A DNA stretch of 64,000 nucleotides from Hyphomicrobiales bacterium (GCA_900472605.1 UCJD01000046.1:1-64000); one strand, 5' to 3'. Positions 35,087 to 43,678 are shown, numbered from the stretch's first letter. Numbers and translations are program-made. Notes: a model not told the origin generated them from the sequence alone.

Positions 35087-35562
35087 AGGACCATGTCCTC
35101 AAGCTTGGAGAGCAGCGCTTTCAAGCCCGGCTGCGCCGCATCGCGGATCGCGACTTTCAGGGGGAACCATTTCTGTTTTCGCGTGCCCTTCTCGGGGAAG
35201 TCGGTTTCTGCCTGAGCGACAAGAAGCAGATGGACACTGACGTGGTAGTGATCCGGCGAGCTGTCTTTGCGGTAGCTGAACGAACCGAAGACCGTCGTCT
35301 CGATGTCCCCGACGACCCCTGCTTCCTCGAAGGATTCCCGCCTTGCTGCCTGGGCGGTGGTCTCGCCGGGATCGAGATGGCCCTTTGGTACGCCCCATCG
35401 GCCATTCCGACGGCTTCCCACGAGCAGGATGCAGATCTGCCCGCTTCCGTTTCTTCGGTAGCAGATCGCGCCGGCTTGCTGGATGGCGCGGGCAGTTGTG
35501 ATCGTCGAGTTGGATTGTTCGTAAGAGAGCATGGCTGCTTTCGATTTCTTCCCATATTTCAT
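35083..35562 (-). CDS. Nudix hydrolase, DIPP-like, copy 1
   Basis: Protein of 159 aa. The Nudix box is complete: GHLDPGETTAQAARRE followed by SFEEAGVVG. The pattern WGVPKGH and the following FGSFSYRK resemble diphosphoinositol-polyphosphate/diadenosine-polyphosphate hydrolases. It should cleave nucleoside or inositol diphosphates linked to another group. It lies divergent to the CYTH-CHAD gene and is clearly related to the frameshifted copy at 38081. A start at 35532 is also possible. Confidence 0.92.
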   Translation of the reverse strand: MKYGKKSKAAMLSYEQSNSTITTARAIQQAGAICYRRNGSGQICILLVGSRRNGRWGVPKGHLDPGETTAQAARRESFEEAGVVGDIETTVFGSFSYRKDSSPDHYHVSVHLLLVAQAETDFPEKGTRKQKWFPLKVAIRDAAQPGLKALLSKLEDMVL

Positions 35563-35635
35563 CAGATCGATGTAACACCGAACTATGACAGTCTAGTCCG
35601 CGTTGAACTGGTTCCTCTAACAGCCGGAGTTCACC

Positions 35636-37087
35636 TTGTCGTCCGAAACCGAAATCAAACTCGACCTGTCACAGGAAGCCCTCCACACCCTTGTTGGTTC
35701 CGATCTTTTAGGGGAACCCGACAAGGTCCTCGATCAGCGATCCACTTATTTCGATACCGCTGACCGCAGACTGTGGAAGGAAGGCTACACCTTGCGGATC
35801 AGGCAGGTCGGCGACACCAGGACGCAGACCGTGAAAGCGACAGGCCCAAGCCGATCGCTGTTTGCGCGGTCCGAATGGGAAACGTCACTCGAGGGCGACG
35901 AACCCGTTCTCGATCACACGAGCCCGCTGATTGGAGAGTTCGGTGGCCATCTGAAGCTCGAACCCGTGTTCGACGTCGTGATCGCAAGGCGGCTGTGGAA
36001 GATGGTGGAGAACGGCTCGCGCATAGAGGTGGTCGTTGATGAAGGTGACGCCATTTCGGGTGAACGCCGTTCTCCGATCAGGGAGATCGAGATCGAACTG
36101 AAGGAGGGAAACCCCAGAGACTTGTTCATCTTCGCTCGCAAGATCGATGCCGTGACCAGCTTCCGGTTCGGCGTGCGATCGAAGGCCGAGCGTGGGTTTG
36201 TCCTCGCCGAGGCTCAGAAGACAGTGTTGAAGGCCGAGCCAGTCTACTTGGAGCGGAGCATGAATGCCGCTGCGGCATTCAAGGCGATTGCGCTCTCATG
36301 CGTCCGCCAGTTCAGGGTCAACGAAGATATCCTCCTTCAGCGCCGGAACCCGGAAGCGCTTCATCAGACAAGGGTGGCGTTGCGCCGCCTGCGATCCGCC
36401 GTTTCGTTGTTCAAGAGTGTCCTGCCGGGGGAAGAGCCGGAAAGATTGAACCATGAACTGCAGTGGCTCGCCGCAATCCTTGGCGAGGCACGCAATGTCG
36501 ACGTTCTTCAGGCGAAGGCATCCGACGCCGATCTCGTCTCCAAGCTCAAAACGGCGCGCACCGCCACCTATCGCGATGCCATCGATGCCTTAGAATCATC
36601 ACGCGCGCGCGCCCTGATGCTTGATCTCGTCAATTGGTTGGAATGTGGCGACTATCTTCCCGGTAATGGCGCGGTATCGACGGATGTACCCAGCGGGCAG
36701 GACTTTGCCGTAAGCGTGCTGGAGAAGCAACGCAAGCGCATGAAGAAGGATGGCAGCGCGCTCGCCAAGGCCGACGACGAGCATAGGCATGACGTTCGCA
36801 AGGATGCGAAGAAGCTTCGATATGCCGCCGAGTTCTTCGCGTCGCTCTTCGACGACAAGCGCAGCGCGCGACGGCACAAGAAATTTCTGGCTGCCATGGA
36901 GGTGCTGCAGGACGAACTGGGTGCGCTGAACGATCTCGCGACGGGCCCAGAAGTGCTGGAGAAGCATGGCCTTGCCGACCACCCCGCCAGGGACACCCTT
37001 GTCTCCCATCGCGACAAGGCAGGATTGGTGGCAAAGGCACAAGCAGCAGTTGACGAAGTCCTGGATACAAAGCGCTTCTGGAGATAG
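35636..37087 (+). CDS. CYTH-CHAD domain protein (polyphosphate-linked)
   Basis: Protein of 483 aa. The N-terminal CYTH domain (about residues 1-200) shows the ExExK signature as ETEIK at residues 4-8 and alternating charged strands (SRIEVVVDEGD, EIEIELKEG). The C-terminal CHAD domain (about 215-480) shows the helical repeat with HQTRVALRRLRSAVSLFK and HDVRKDAKKLRYAAEFF. CYTH enzymes hydrolyse triphosphates and CHAD domains bind polyphosphate, so a role in inorganic polyphosphate turnover is likely. The start is a TTG at 35636; no in-frame ATG would keep the ExExK motif. Confidence 0.95.
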   Translation: MSSETEIKLDLSQEALHTLVGSDLLGEPDKVLDQRSTYFDTADRRLWKEGYTLRIRQVGDTRTQTVKATGPSRSLFARSEWETSLEGDEPVLDHTSPLIGEFGGHLKLEPVFDVVIARRLWKMVENGSRIEVVVDEGDAISGERRSPIREIEIELKEGNPRDLFIFARKIDAVTSFRFGVRSKAERGFVLAEAQKTVLKAEPVYLERSMNAAAAFKAIALSCVRQFRVNEDILLQRRNPEALHQTRVALRRLRSAVSLFKSVLPGEEPERLNHELQWLAAILGEARNVDVLQAKASDADLVSKLKTARTATYRDAIDALESSRARALMLDLVNWLECGDYLPGNGAVSTDVPSGQDFAVSVLEKQRKRMKKDGSALAKADDEHRHDVRKDAKKLRYAAEFFASLFDDKRSARRHKKFLAAMEVLQDELGALNDLATGPEVLEKHGLADHPARDTLVSHRDKAGLVAKAQAAVDEVLDTKRFWR

Positions 37088-37187
37088 GTGCAGCCGATCA
37101 GCCTTGTCCACTGTCAAAAAACATTCACAAACAAAAGGTCGCTTGCCGCCGATCCGCTGGGATATTGTCGCCGCGCGGAGGGCGTCG

Positions 37188-37448
37188 ATGAAAGAGAAGA
37201 CAAGGGCTGAGATAGCTAGGATTGCAGAGACGGTCGAACGGCTCGCCAAGCCCGGCATGAAGCCGAAAGACCTCGTCGTCGCCGTGCGGAAGGAACATCC
37301 GCACGCCACGAAGAGAGAAGTTGCGAGGGCAGCGTTCTATGCCGTGATCCTCGCCTCCGAACAAGATTCCAATCGCATGACCGAGCTTCATCATATTGCC
37401 GTCGATACGCGAAACAGTGACGACGATACCTCGCTTGATGTTCATTGA
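37188..37448 (+). CDS. Small hypothetical protein
   Basis: Protein of 86 aa with two helices: EIARIAETVERLAKPGMKPKDLV and HATKREVARAAFYAVILA. It resembles short DNA- or regulator-associated proteins but has no recognised family. GGAGGGCG precedes the ATG at 37188. It lies between the CYTH-CHAD gene and the second Nudix gene. Confidence 0.7.
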   Translation: MKEKTRAEIARIAETVERLAKPGMKPKDLVVAVRKEHPHATKREVARAAFYAVILASEQDSNRMTELHHIAVDTRNSDDDTSLDVH

Positions 37449-37462
37449 AGCGGCGATGAAGT

Positions 37463-37488
37463 GGAACTCCGATCTCCTCCGTTTGTTT
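37463..37488 (+). promoter_or_regulatory. EcfG-type promoter (GGAAC-N17-GTT)
   Basis: GGAAC at 37463-37467 and GTTTT from 37485 are 17 nt apart, 25 nt before the second Nudix gene. Confidence 0.6.
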
Positions 37489-37512
37489 TGCGTTTAGATC
37501 GGCGGGGAACAA

Positions 37513-37989
37513 ATGGACAAAACAGCAAGCGATCCGCAGCAGCCGCCCCAAGCGCAATCTCAACAGATTGGGGCCCTATGCATGCGGTCTCAGGCCGATG
37601 GCCCCGAAGTGCTGATGATCACCACGCGCCAAACAAGACGCTGGATGATCCCGAAAGGCTGGCCTATCGATGGCCTCAGCCCGCAGGAGGTCGCCGAGCG
37701 CGAGGCGTGGGAAGAGGCTGGGGTGATCGGCAAGGTCAAGCGGAAGCCGTTCGGCGAGTTCCGCTACGTGAAAAAATTACCGGACGGCCGCGAGATTGAG
37801 CCATTGGTTTCCGTATATCTTATCAAGGTGCGGCGGCGTAAAAAGCAGTTTCCAGAGATGGCGGAACGCAATGCCACTTGGATGAAGCCTGCCGAGGCAG
37901 CCCGGCATGTCCGCGAACCCGAGCTGCGAAAGCTACTGCTTGCAGTTGGCCGACGCTTTGGCAGCCACCACGAACTCTCGCTGGCTTGA
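37513..37989 (+). CDS. Nudix hydrolase, copy 2 (atypical box)
   Basis: Protein of 158 aa with MIPKGWPIDGLSPQEVAERE and AWEEAGVIG. The Nudix core REAWEEAG is intact, but the first Glu of the Gx5Ex7REUxEExGU signature is Leu here. That variant is common in the subfamily with PKGWP and need not abolish activity. The family includes diphosphoinositol-polyphosphate phosphohydrolase-like proteins. It has its own EcfG-type promoter and lies 91 nt before the third copy. Confidence 0.9.
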   Translation: MDKTASDPQQPPQAQSQQIGALCMRSQADGPEVLMITTRQTRRWMIPKGWPIDGLSPQEVAEREAWEEAGVIGKVKRKPFGEFRYVKKLPDGREIEPLVSVYLIKVRRRKKQFPEMAERNATWMKPAEAARHVREPELRKLLLAVGRRFGSHHELSLA

Positions 37990-38080
37990 GCCTCAAGCCT
38001 TCGTGACCGACTTCGTCGTGTACATGCATCGCCGGCGGGAGTAAAAGTATCGCTGCCCGTTGAAACCCCGAGGAATTGCG

Positions 38081-38529
38081 ATGCTGCAAGACGCTCTGGA
38101 AGCCACGACGCCACCGTTGAAGATCGACATCCAGGATGTCGAGCAAGCCGGGACGATTTGCATATCTCGATCGGACGGCAAGCACCGCGCGTTCTTCTCG
38201 TCTCCAGCCGCCGCAACGGTGGTTGGGGTCTTCCGAAAGGCCACGTCGAACCGGGCGAAACATCCCAAGGGGCTGCCGCGCGGGAGGCCTATGAGGAGGC
38301 CGGCGTTATTGGCGCGATCTCGTCTCAGCCTATGGGCAGTTACACTTATTTCAAAGATTGGCGGGCCAAACGCTACCAGGTGACGGTCTACGCCCTTGAG
38401 GTTAAATCCGCTGTCGACGATTTTCCGGATAAGGATGAGCGGAAATCCCGCTGGTTTAGCGCTTACCAGGTCGCCGATGTGGTTGGACAGCCGGGTTTGA
38501 AAGCGCTGCTCGCGAAGCTCCAATTTTAG
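38081..38529 (+). pseudogene. Nudix hydrolase, copy 3, frameshifted
   Basis: GAGGAATTGCG precedes an ATG at 38081. The frame begins LQDALEATTPPLKIDIQDVEQAG and ICISRSDGKH, then leaves the family near 38185. The other frame, from about 38165, carries the rest: RVLLVSSRRNGGWGLPKGH, a full Nudix box GHVEPGETSQGAAARE plus AYEEAGVIG, and FSAYQVADVVGQPGLKALL to the stop at 38529. One missing base at about 38181-38190 explains the break. A TTG at 38158 could start a shortened but box-complete protein of 123 aa. It is related to copy 1. Confidence 0.8.
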
Positions 38530-38721
38530 ATGGAGTGATCGGGCACCGAGCTGGTGGCTGAGCTTGGCTTTTTACGACGTTGTTCGAAGACGCTTCAGGT
38601 TGCTCATTCGCGCTACGTAGACCGGGGGCAGAGGAGAAGGGCTCTTCTAATCAAAGCCACCTCGCTCGACACCCGATCGCCATCCGAGAAGTTTGCTTTC
38701 CACACCAAGAGGACCACGAAC

Positions 38722-38868
38722 GTGACGGAAGTTCCAAAAACTGGTTCGCGTGGCGCACCAGGGCGACCAGGTAAACCAGGTAACGGGCCCAACCCTGGAA
38801 AAGGCGGATCAGGCGGTTCTGGTGGAAAGCCGGGTGCACCGGGAAAGGGCGACAGCAAAGGAGCGTGA
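38722..38868 (+). CDS. Collagen-like Gly-X-Y microprotein
   Basis: Protein of 48 aa starting at a GTG with AAGAGGACC upstream. Ten or so Gly-X-Y triplets follow one another (GAP, GRP, GKP, GNG, then GKG, GSG, GSG, GKP, GAP, GKG) with one PNP break. There is no signal peptide or anchor. Short Gly/Pro/Lys repeats are unusual for a bacterial gene of this size; a disordered, hydrophilin-like role is as plausible as a triple helix. Confidence 0.5.
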   Translation: MTEVPKTGSRGAPGRPGKPGNGPNPGKGGSGGSGGKPGAPGKGDSKGA

Positions 38869-38982
38869 CACCGGATGCGCTCCTCGAAAATCTGGTCGTT
38901 GGTGGGGTTGTTTGCCGAAAGCCATCGGTTAATCTGAGGAAAGCACGTCTGATTCCGTACCGTTCAAAGCTTGGAGGAAGTC

Positions 38983-39108
38983 TTGGATCAACAAGGAAAC
39001 GAGCATTTCTGGCAGGACGAGCCGATCGAATTCCTACTTTTATCGTCAGCCCTGTCAGGCGCGATCATTGTCTCACTGGTGGCAACGATCTTAGGTCTGC
39101 TGTCCTAA
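38983..39108 (+). CDS. Single-helix membrane microprotein (TTG start)
   Basis: Protein of 41 aa. GGAGGAAG lies at ideal spacing before a TTG. An acidic, aromatic N-terminus (QQGNEHFWQDEPIEF) leads into one helix of about 22 residues (LLLSSALSGAIIVSLVATILG). The site quality and helix make it more convincing than other short frames here. Confidence 0.55.
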   Translation: MDQQGNEHFWQDEPIEFLLLSSALSGAIIVSLVATILGLLS

Positions 39109-39249
39109 CCCTCTTTGAAGCCTTCGTTCGAAATGTCTCAGCTCGGGCACCCTGCTTCGCCCCAATAGCTCTACCGCTTGGGCTTGTCGCAGATGAACGG
39201 CAGATGAACAAAATCGGGCGTTGAACGTTACTAGGTAAAGGAAAGCGTC

Positions 39250-39492
39250 ATGTTCCAGCCTAGCGCAGTAAGCTTCTCTACCTCGATCGCATCGTTCGCA
39301 GGCCTGTCCGCTGTATTGTCCTCCACTCTGGCCTACTCAGTAGAGCTGTGCGATGCCAAAATAACTGTTGTCGACGATTGCGGCTTTATCGTCTTGGAGG
39401 GCGAAGCACCCCTTGCGTCCTTGGCACGTATTTCGGAAATCGCAGCGAGTATCGTTGGATCGAAATTTTGCAACCTGATCAGACCCGTCTAG
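39250..39492 (+). CDS. Small secreted protein with a BON-like segment
   Basis: Protein of 80 aa with a possible signal peptide (residues 10-28). The mature part reads KITVVDDCGFIVLEGEAPL, then ISEIAASIVG, like one BON unit (strand-turn-strand followed by a helix). BON domains bind membranes or other surfaces and are frequent in stress-induced periplasmic proteins. AAAGGAAAG precedes the ATG. Confidence 0.6.
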   Translation: MFQPSAVSFSTSIASFAGLSAVLSSTLAYSVELCDAKITVVDDCGFIVLEGEAPLASLARISEIAASIVGSKFCNLIRPV

Positions 39493-39870
39493 GGTCTTTG
39501 AGACGTTTACTTGCATATGGTGTCGCCAAGTTGCAACCAAACCGGGTAACAACGACCAGGGCCGTTAAAAAGGGTCACAAGAAGGGTAAGTGTCAAAAGG
39601 CGGCGACTTGATCAACTTGGACCTCCCTATCCTTTCGGTCCAGGTCCTAGTCTTGTGCGATGCCGGCGCGTGCGGCCTTTGGCGGCTAACAGGACATAGA
39701 CGTCGCTCCACAGCCGGCTTAAGCGGTTGATCACGCGTTCATCTTCACCCTGACCGATGCCATCGACTACCTTGACTTCCAATGCTCTTTGACGCTGTGG
39801 TCAGGACAATTGGTGATGGGTCTGTTCCGGGCGAAGATCATAGCAGGCTGCGTGAGAAGTATCCTCAGAC
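39493..39870. other. Gene-free stretch
   Basis: No gene, hairpin or promoter that I can support was seen in this 378-nt stretch between the BON-like gene and the PNPOx-like gene. Confidence 0.4.
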
Positions 39871-40350
39871 CTACATCTCGACCTTTTCATTGTTGCCCAT
39901 GTCAGGCTTTGTACTGCTCAGCGCTGCTGCCGCCATCTTGATATAACTTACAATCGTACCGGGGCTATCCCAGTACTCCGCAAACGAAGGAGTGACCTTC
40001 AAAACGCGAATTGAGGGATCGTCCGGGCTTTCCCACCATGCCTTCGCGGGAGTGGACCATAGCTCCTTGATGCGATCGCGGTCGTTGTTGATTTCCGCCG
40101 ATCCGCTTACGGAAACATACTTCTGTCCCTTGCTATCGGCGAACGCCAAGCAGACCTGCGGCTCTTGTGCAATCTCTTCGTCCTTGTGCCCGTTCACATC
40201 GGTGAGAAAATAAAACGCGCTTTCCAGTCGCTCGGCATGCGCGGCCATGGGGCGTGCGCGCAGTTCTCCGGATGCTTTGGTGGTAAGCATGCAGAAACCA
40301 ATTTTCTCAGCGAGATTCCAGATCGTGTCGACGTCATTGGTATCTGTCAT
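39871..40350 (-). CDS. Pyridoxamine 5'-phosphate oxidase-like general stress protein
   Basis: Protein of 159 aa of the split-barrel flavin-binding family (general stress protein 26 group). It has FCMLTTKASGELRARPMAA, the strand FYFLTDVNGHKDEEI, and VCLAFADSKGQKYVSVSGSAE. It probably binds FMN or F420-like flavin in the cytosol. The function is unproven; relatives respond to oxidative and salt stress. Its EcfG-type promoter lies at 40374-40399. Confidence 0.93.
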   Translation of the reverse strand: MTDTNDVDTIWNLAEKIGFCMLTTKASGELRARPMAAHAERLESAFYFLTDVNGHKDEEIAQEPQVCLAFADSKGQKYVSVSGSAEINNDRDRIKELWSTPAKAWWESPDDPSIRVLKVTPSFAEYWDSPGTIVSYIKMAAAALSSTKPDMGNNEKVEM

Positions 40351-40373
40351 GATTAACTCCAGAATTTTCGAAC

Positions 40374-40399
40374 TAACGGCTGGCGAGGGGCTAAGTTCC
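40374..40399 (-). promoter_or_regulatory. EcfG-type promoter (GGAAC-N17-GTT)
   Basis: On the minus strand GGAAC (40399-40395) and GTTA are 17 nt apart. It precedes the PNPOx-like gene. Confidence 0.65.
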
Positions 40400-40439
40400 T
40401 AATCTGCTCGGTCGGCTACTGCCAAGTTTGGCAGCAAAA

Positions 40440-40462
40440 GAGCCTCGCACAGTGCGAGGCTC
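40440..40462 (-). terminator. Rho-independent terminator
   Basis: A perfect ten-pair stem (40440-40449 with 40453-40462, loop CAG) is followed on the minus strand by TTTT. It ends the Asn/Gly-rich protein gene. Confidence 0.75.
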
Positions 40463-40485
40463 GGGGTATGATGAACATGCTGCCC

Positions 40486-40848
40486 CTACTTGCACGTATT
40501 TGCGGGGTCGGTCGCGGTAGCGTTGTTATTGTCGGATGGGTTTTTGGTTCCGCCTGCTTCGCGCCGCGCGCAGTCGTTGGCGTCACCGCCAGATGCGCCA
40601 GAATTCTGGCCGTTCATGTTCGTATTGTTGTTGGTTGCGCTGCCCCCGTTGTTGCCCGTGTTTTGACCGTTGTTGCTATTGCCAGAGTTCTGGCCGTTGT
40701 TGCCGGACGTGCCGGTCCCGGTACCGCTCGACGTCCCCGCGTCGCCCGAGCCCCCTGTCCCTCCACCTGATCCACCAGACGACTGCGCGACGGCCGATGT
40801 GGCCAAACCAAGTGACAGGACTGATACGGCCAATATTTTCGTGAACAT
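40486..40848 (-). CDS. Secreted Asn/Gly/Ser/Thr-rich protein
   Basis: Protein of 120 aa with a signal peptide (ILAVSVLSLGLATSAVA-QS) and a mature part that is almost entirely Gly, Ser, Thr and Asn repeats (GTGTGTSGNNGQNSGNSNNG). The end has two Cys (NDCARREAG and the final CK). It is predicted to be disordered and exported. AAGGAGGAGACAAC precedes the ATG, and an EcfG-type promoter lies upstream. A cell-surface or matrix role is a guess. Confidence 0.8.
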   Translation of the reverse strand: MFTKILAVSVLSLGLATSAVAQSSGGSGGGTGGSGDAGTSSGTGTGTSGNNGQNSGNSNNGQNTGNNGGSATNNNTNMNGQNSGASGGDANDCARREAGGTKNPSDNNNATATDPANTCK

Positions 40849-40881
40849 GTTGTCTCCTCCTTTGAGTGTCTCACCAATAGC

Positions 40882-40907
40882 CAACCTATGTAGAGGGTCA
40901 TTGTTCC
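40882..40907 (-). promoter_or_regulatory. EcfG-type promoter (GGAAC-N17-GTT)
   Basis: On the minus strand GGAAC (40907-40903) and GTTG are 17 nt apart, about 35 nt before the Asn/Gly-rich protein gene. Confidence 0.65.
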
Positions 40908-41337
40908 ACTAAGCCGACGAAACACGGTAAAGAAGCGAGGGATGGAGAGCGGGACAGATTTTGTCAGGCCAATGTGAGATCGGTCGTTCAATACCCAGTG
41001 ACGCTGACGTCATGGCATATCAAGATGTGACGCCGGATATGCTACGGCTTGTAGTCGACGACGGGAGTTCCGCACCGTGGATGACAGGTAAGGCCAACGA
41101 TAACGGGAGGTTGCTAGCACGTCTCGATGTCGATAATGCATACCTGTGATGCACTTCTGTCAGGAATCTCAAGCTTGAACGCGCCACAGGACGCGCTAAT
41201 TGGCGAAGAGTTGTTGTTTCCGACGAATTCCATGGAGGTCAGGAAATCGTCGTCGAAGCATGGTGAAGGTCGGGCGGGAGAAATCGTCCCGACCTTTTGC
41301 TTTGATGTCGGGAGCACGTTCAGGGAGACCGCCAAGC
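40908..41337. other. Stretch without a supported gene
   Basis: Two short open frames are present (40961-41149 and 41127-41345), but their starts have no ribosome site and no family is seen. I find nothing else. Confidence 0.4.
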
Positions 41338-41622
41338 ATGTCTGAAGATTTGAAGCCCTTTTTAATGACGCCGGAGCAGGTGACCGCGGTTCTCATGCAA
41401 TTCGGCGCCACTCTTGAGGGCTTTGCTCATCAACTGTCCAGCGACAGGGAGGCACTGGCAAGGCTGGTTGCAAACGCCGCAGTATCAATCAGGGAACTGG
41501 CTGGCGAGATAGGTGAGGGTGACGAGGATGTGGCAGCCGAGATCATCACATCTACGGCTCGCTTGGTTAGTGCGGTTCGCAAGGTCGTCAACGGTTCAGG
41601 GTCCAGGTGTACCATCCATTGA
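41338..41622 (+). CDS. Small helical hypothetical protein
   Basis: Acidic, alpha-helical protein of 94 aa (MTPEQVTAVLMQFGATLEGF, then EALARLVANAAVSIRELAGE and EIITSTARLVSAVRKVV). GGGAG lies upstream of the ATG at 41338. No family recognised; the helical pattern would fit a coiled-coil or four-helix protein. It is the last gene of the stress island. Confidence 0.6.
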   Translation: MSEDLKPFLMTPEQVTAVLMQFGATLEGFAHQLSSDREALARLVANAAVSIRELAGEIGEGDEDVAAEIITSTARLVSAVRKVVNGSGSRCTIH

Positions 41623-42147
41623 TGAGTTTTTGATGGTAGGGGATCCGATGAGTGGCCCTCAGATGGAAGGCTGCCAACCAATTTCGGTAGCCGTCATCCG
41701 TCCCGCTGCGAGCACCAATCACCCGGACTTTTCCGCATTTCCGTGGATGTTGAATTCGACCGTGCCCACCTGACATCCACTCTCGCACACCCGCCAGCGC
41801 TCGCTGGGATCTAAGTGATCGACAAATGTGCCCCTCGGAATCGCAGCAACAGGCGCAGGAGTTTGCGTCTCACCCTTATCCTCTTAAAGATTTTTATCGG
41901 TCAAGTGGGCGGTTCTCGATCGACCCATCGAGACGCGCATCACTGGTGCCGGGCGAACCAAGGCGCCCGGTATCATGGACGACTGCACGATCTTTTTAAG
42001 GCGCTAAACAGATGGACTCGGGCCGCACCCGAGATGCCCATGACGAGGAGCTCAAGAACCAAATGCGTAGATGGCATGCGACTGCTGTGCGTGGGTCATG
42101 CCCTGCGGTCATCAGTCTCAACCCACCGGAAGGCGGACTTAGCGTAG
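41623..42147. other. Stretch without a supported gene at the island edge
   Basis: About 525 nt between the last island gene and the sulfatase operon. Open frames on both strands lack starts with ribosome sites and family motifs. No repeat or element end was recognised. Confidence 0.4.
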
Positions 42148-43644
42148 TCAGTCATCCAGTCCTAGTCTTTGGAAGAGCTCTCCCGGTGCACCGTATCTAT
42201 GTAACTGGTCCCGCATCAAGCGCCGCATGCGCGAGCGCTGGCCTGATTCTTTGGCCCATACGTTGATCTCCTGCCGCGGATCGATACGACGATTGTAGAG
42301 CAATGGCTCGCTGTCCAGGGCCCGACGATTACCCGGGCCATCAGGCGAAATCGGGATCTTCCACTGAGGCATTGAAACGCCTGGAATGTAGTTCCCATGG
42401 GCGATCGCTCGGTCCTGTGGTTCTATTGTCGTCGGGATCATCGTGGAGTACGCATGGAGCGGTCTCGTGCGGTCCGGTGGCTGGATAAGTGTCCATTCTC
42501 CATCGGTGCAGCAGATGCCCTGGCCGAAGGTTCCGTAGATGACCGTTTCGCGAGCTTGCGACGCGTCGCCCTTCAGCAGCGGTACGAAGGAAAGCGAATG
42601 CGATTGTGCAGGGCGGGCGACGCCCGCCATTTCAAGAACCGAAGCGAAGATATCAACGGTCGAGGTCAATGACGTGACGCTGTCGTTGTTTCCCTGAAAG
42701 TCAGGATGCCAGACCAATAGTGGGATATTCGCGTGGCTGTCGAAGTGTGGGAACTGTTTGCCATAGCCACCACGCTCACCGAGATCATGACCGTGATCCG
42801 TGGTGACGATAACGGCTGTATCTCTCCAAAGATCGAGGTCATCAAGCGTCTTTAACAGCTTGCCGAACCAACGATCGGTCATCGTGAGTTTTGCGCCGTA
42901 CTGTGACCGGACGAAAGCAAGTTCCTCGTCCGACGCCTGCTCGAAGAACTCCGCCTGACGCGCGGCATCCTGATATGGTGGCCACAGTGTGAAACGGTCC
43001 CGTGCAGAGGCATCACCATACAGAGATGCATACGGTTCTGGCACGTCGAACGGCTCATGGACGTCAAACGATTCCACTTGAAGGAAGAACGGGTTCGCTG
43101 CCTTGGGCTTCCTCAACCAATCGGCGGCGGCCGTCATGACCTTCGCAGGAAAGAAGTCGGTTTCATCTTTGAATTGGCGAATGTTGGAATAATATCTGTG
43201 CCCGTACCCCGGCCGCCATTTTTCGATGTTCCTGACCCAGTTAGGAAGCTCGTCGTCAGGCACCAGCGGTTCCCAGAAGTCCAATTCATGACCGCGGATG
43301 AACTCGGCCCCCTGGAAGCTCTGAATGTAGCCGTTCGCGGACTCCTCCCAGTAGTGGTAGTGGTCAGTGACGATCGCCGTCGTGTAGCCTGCCGCCTCCA
43401 GCAGTTTGGGAAGACGAAGATCGAAGGGTTCAAGCGGGCCCCACGGCCGCCACTGCATACCACTGAATCCCGCGAAAATCTCGCGCCTCGCCGGCATGCA
43501 TGGAAGGCTTCCGACGAAGTGATTGTCGAAGCGCCGCGCTCGCTTCGCGAATGCTTCGATGTTTGGCGTCGCGAACTCTGTGCCGCCATAGGCAGATAGA
43601 GCGCTGCGGTTGACGCTATCGATCAGCACGAGAATGATATTCAT
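42148..43644 (-). CDS. Sulfatase-superfamily hydrolase (cytosolic)
   Basis: Protein of 498 aa of the alkaline-phosphatase/sulfatase superfamily. The N-terminal metal Asp lies in VLIDSVNRSALSAYG. The formylglycine motif CxPxR appears as CMPARR with the Cys at residue 49, and the second metal site is TTDHGHDLGERGG. The Cys must be oxidised to formylglycine by a maturase not encoded here. No signal peptide is seen, so the substrate is probably imported by the downstream ABC system and desulfated (or, as in related rhizobial enzymes, cleaved at a phosphonate monoester or phosphodiester) in the cytosol. It is followed by the transporter genes in reverse order, on the same strand. Confidence 0.92.
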   Translation of the reverse strand: MNIILVLIDSVNRSALSAYGGTEFATPNIEAFAKRARRFDNHFVGSLPCMPARREIFAGFSGMQWRPWGPLEPFDLRLPKLLEAAGYTTAIVTDHYHYWEESANGYIQSFQGAEFIRGHELDFWEPLVPDDELPNWVRNIEKWRPGYGHRYYSNIRQFKDETDFFPAKVMTAAADWLRKPKAANPFFLQVESFDVHEPFDVPEPYASLYGDASARDRFTLWPPYQDAARQAEFFEQASDEELAFVRSQYGAKLTMTDRWFGKLLKTLDDLDLWRDTAVIVTTDHGHDLGERGGYGKQFPHFDSHANIPLLVWHPDFQGNNDSVTSLTSTVDIFASVLEMAGVARPAQSHSLSFVPLLKGDASQARETVIYGTFGQGICCTDGEWTLIQPPDRTRPLHAYSTMIPTTIEPQDRAIAHGNYIPGVSMPQWKIPISPDGPGNRRALDSEPLLYNRRIDPRQEINVWAKESGQRSRMRRLMRDQLHRYGAPGELFQRLGLDD

Positions 43645-43678
43645 GACATACCTTCAATGAGATTGAGGCGACGGATCG

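Noticed and set aside
40961-41345. Two overlapping plus-strand frames
   Set aside because: Neither has a ribosome site; the second runs into the supported gene at 41338 in another frame.
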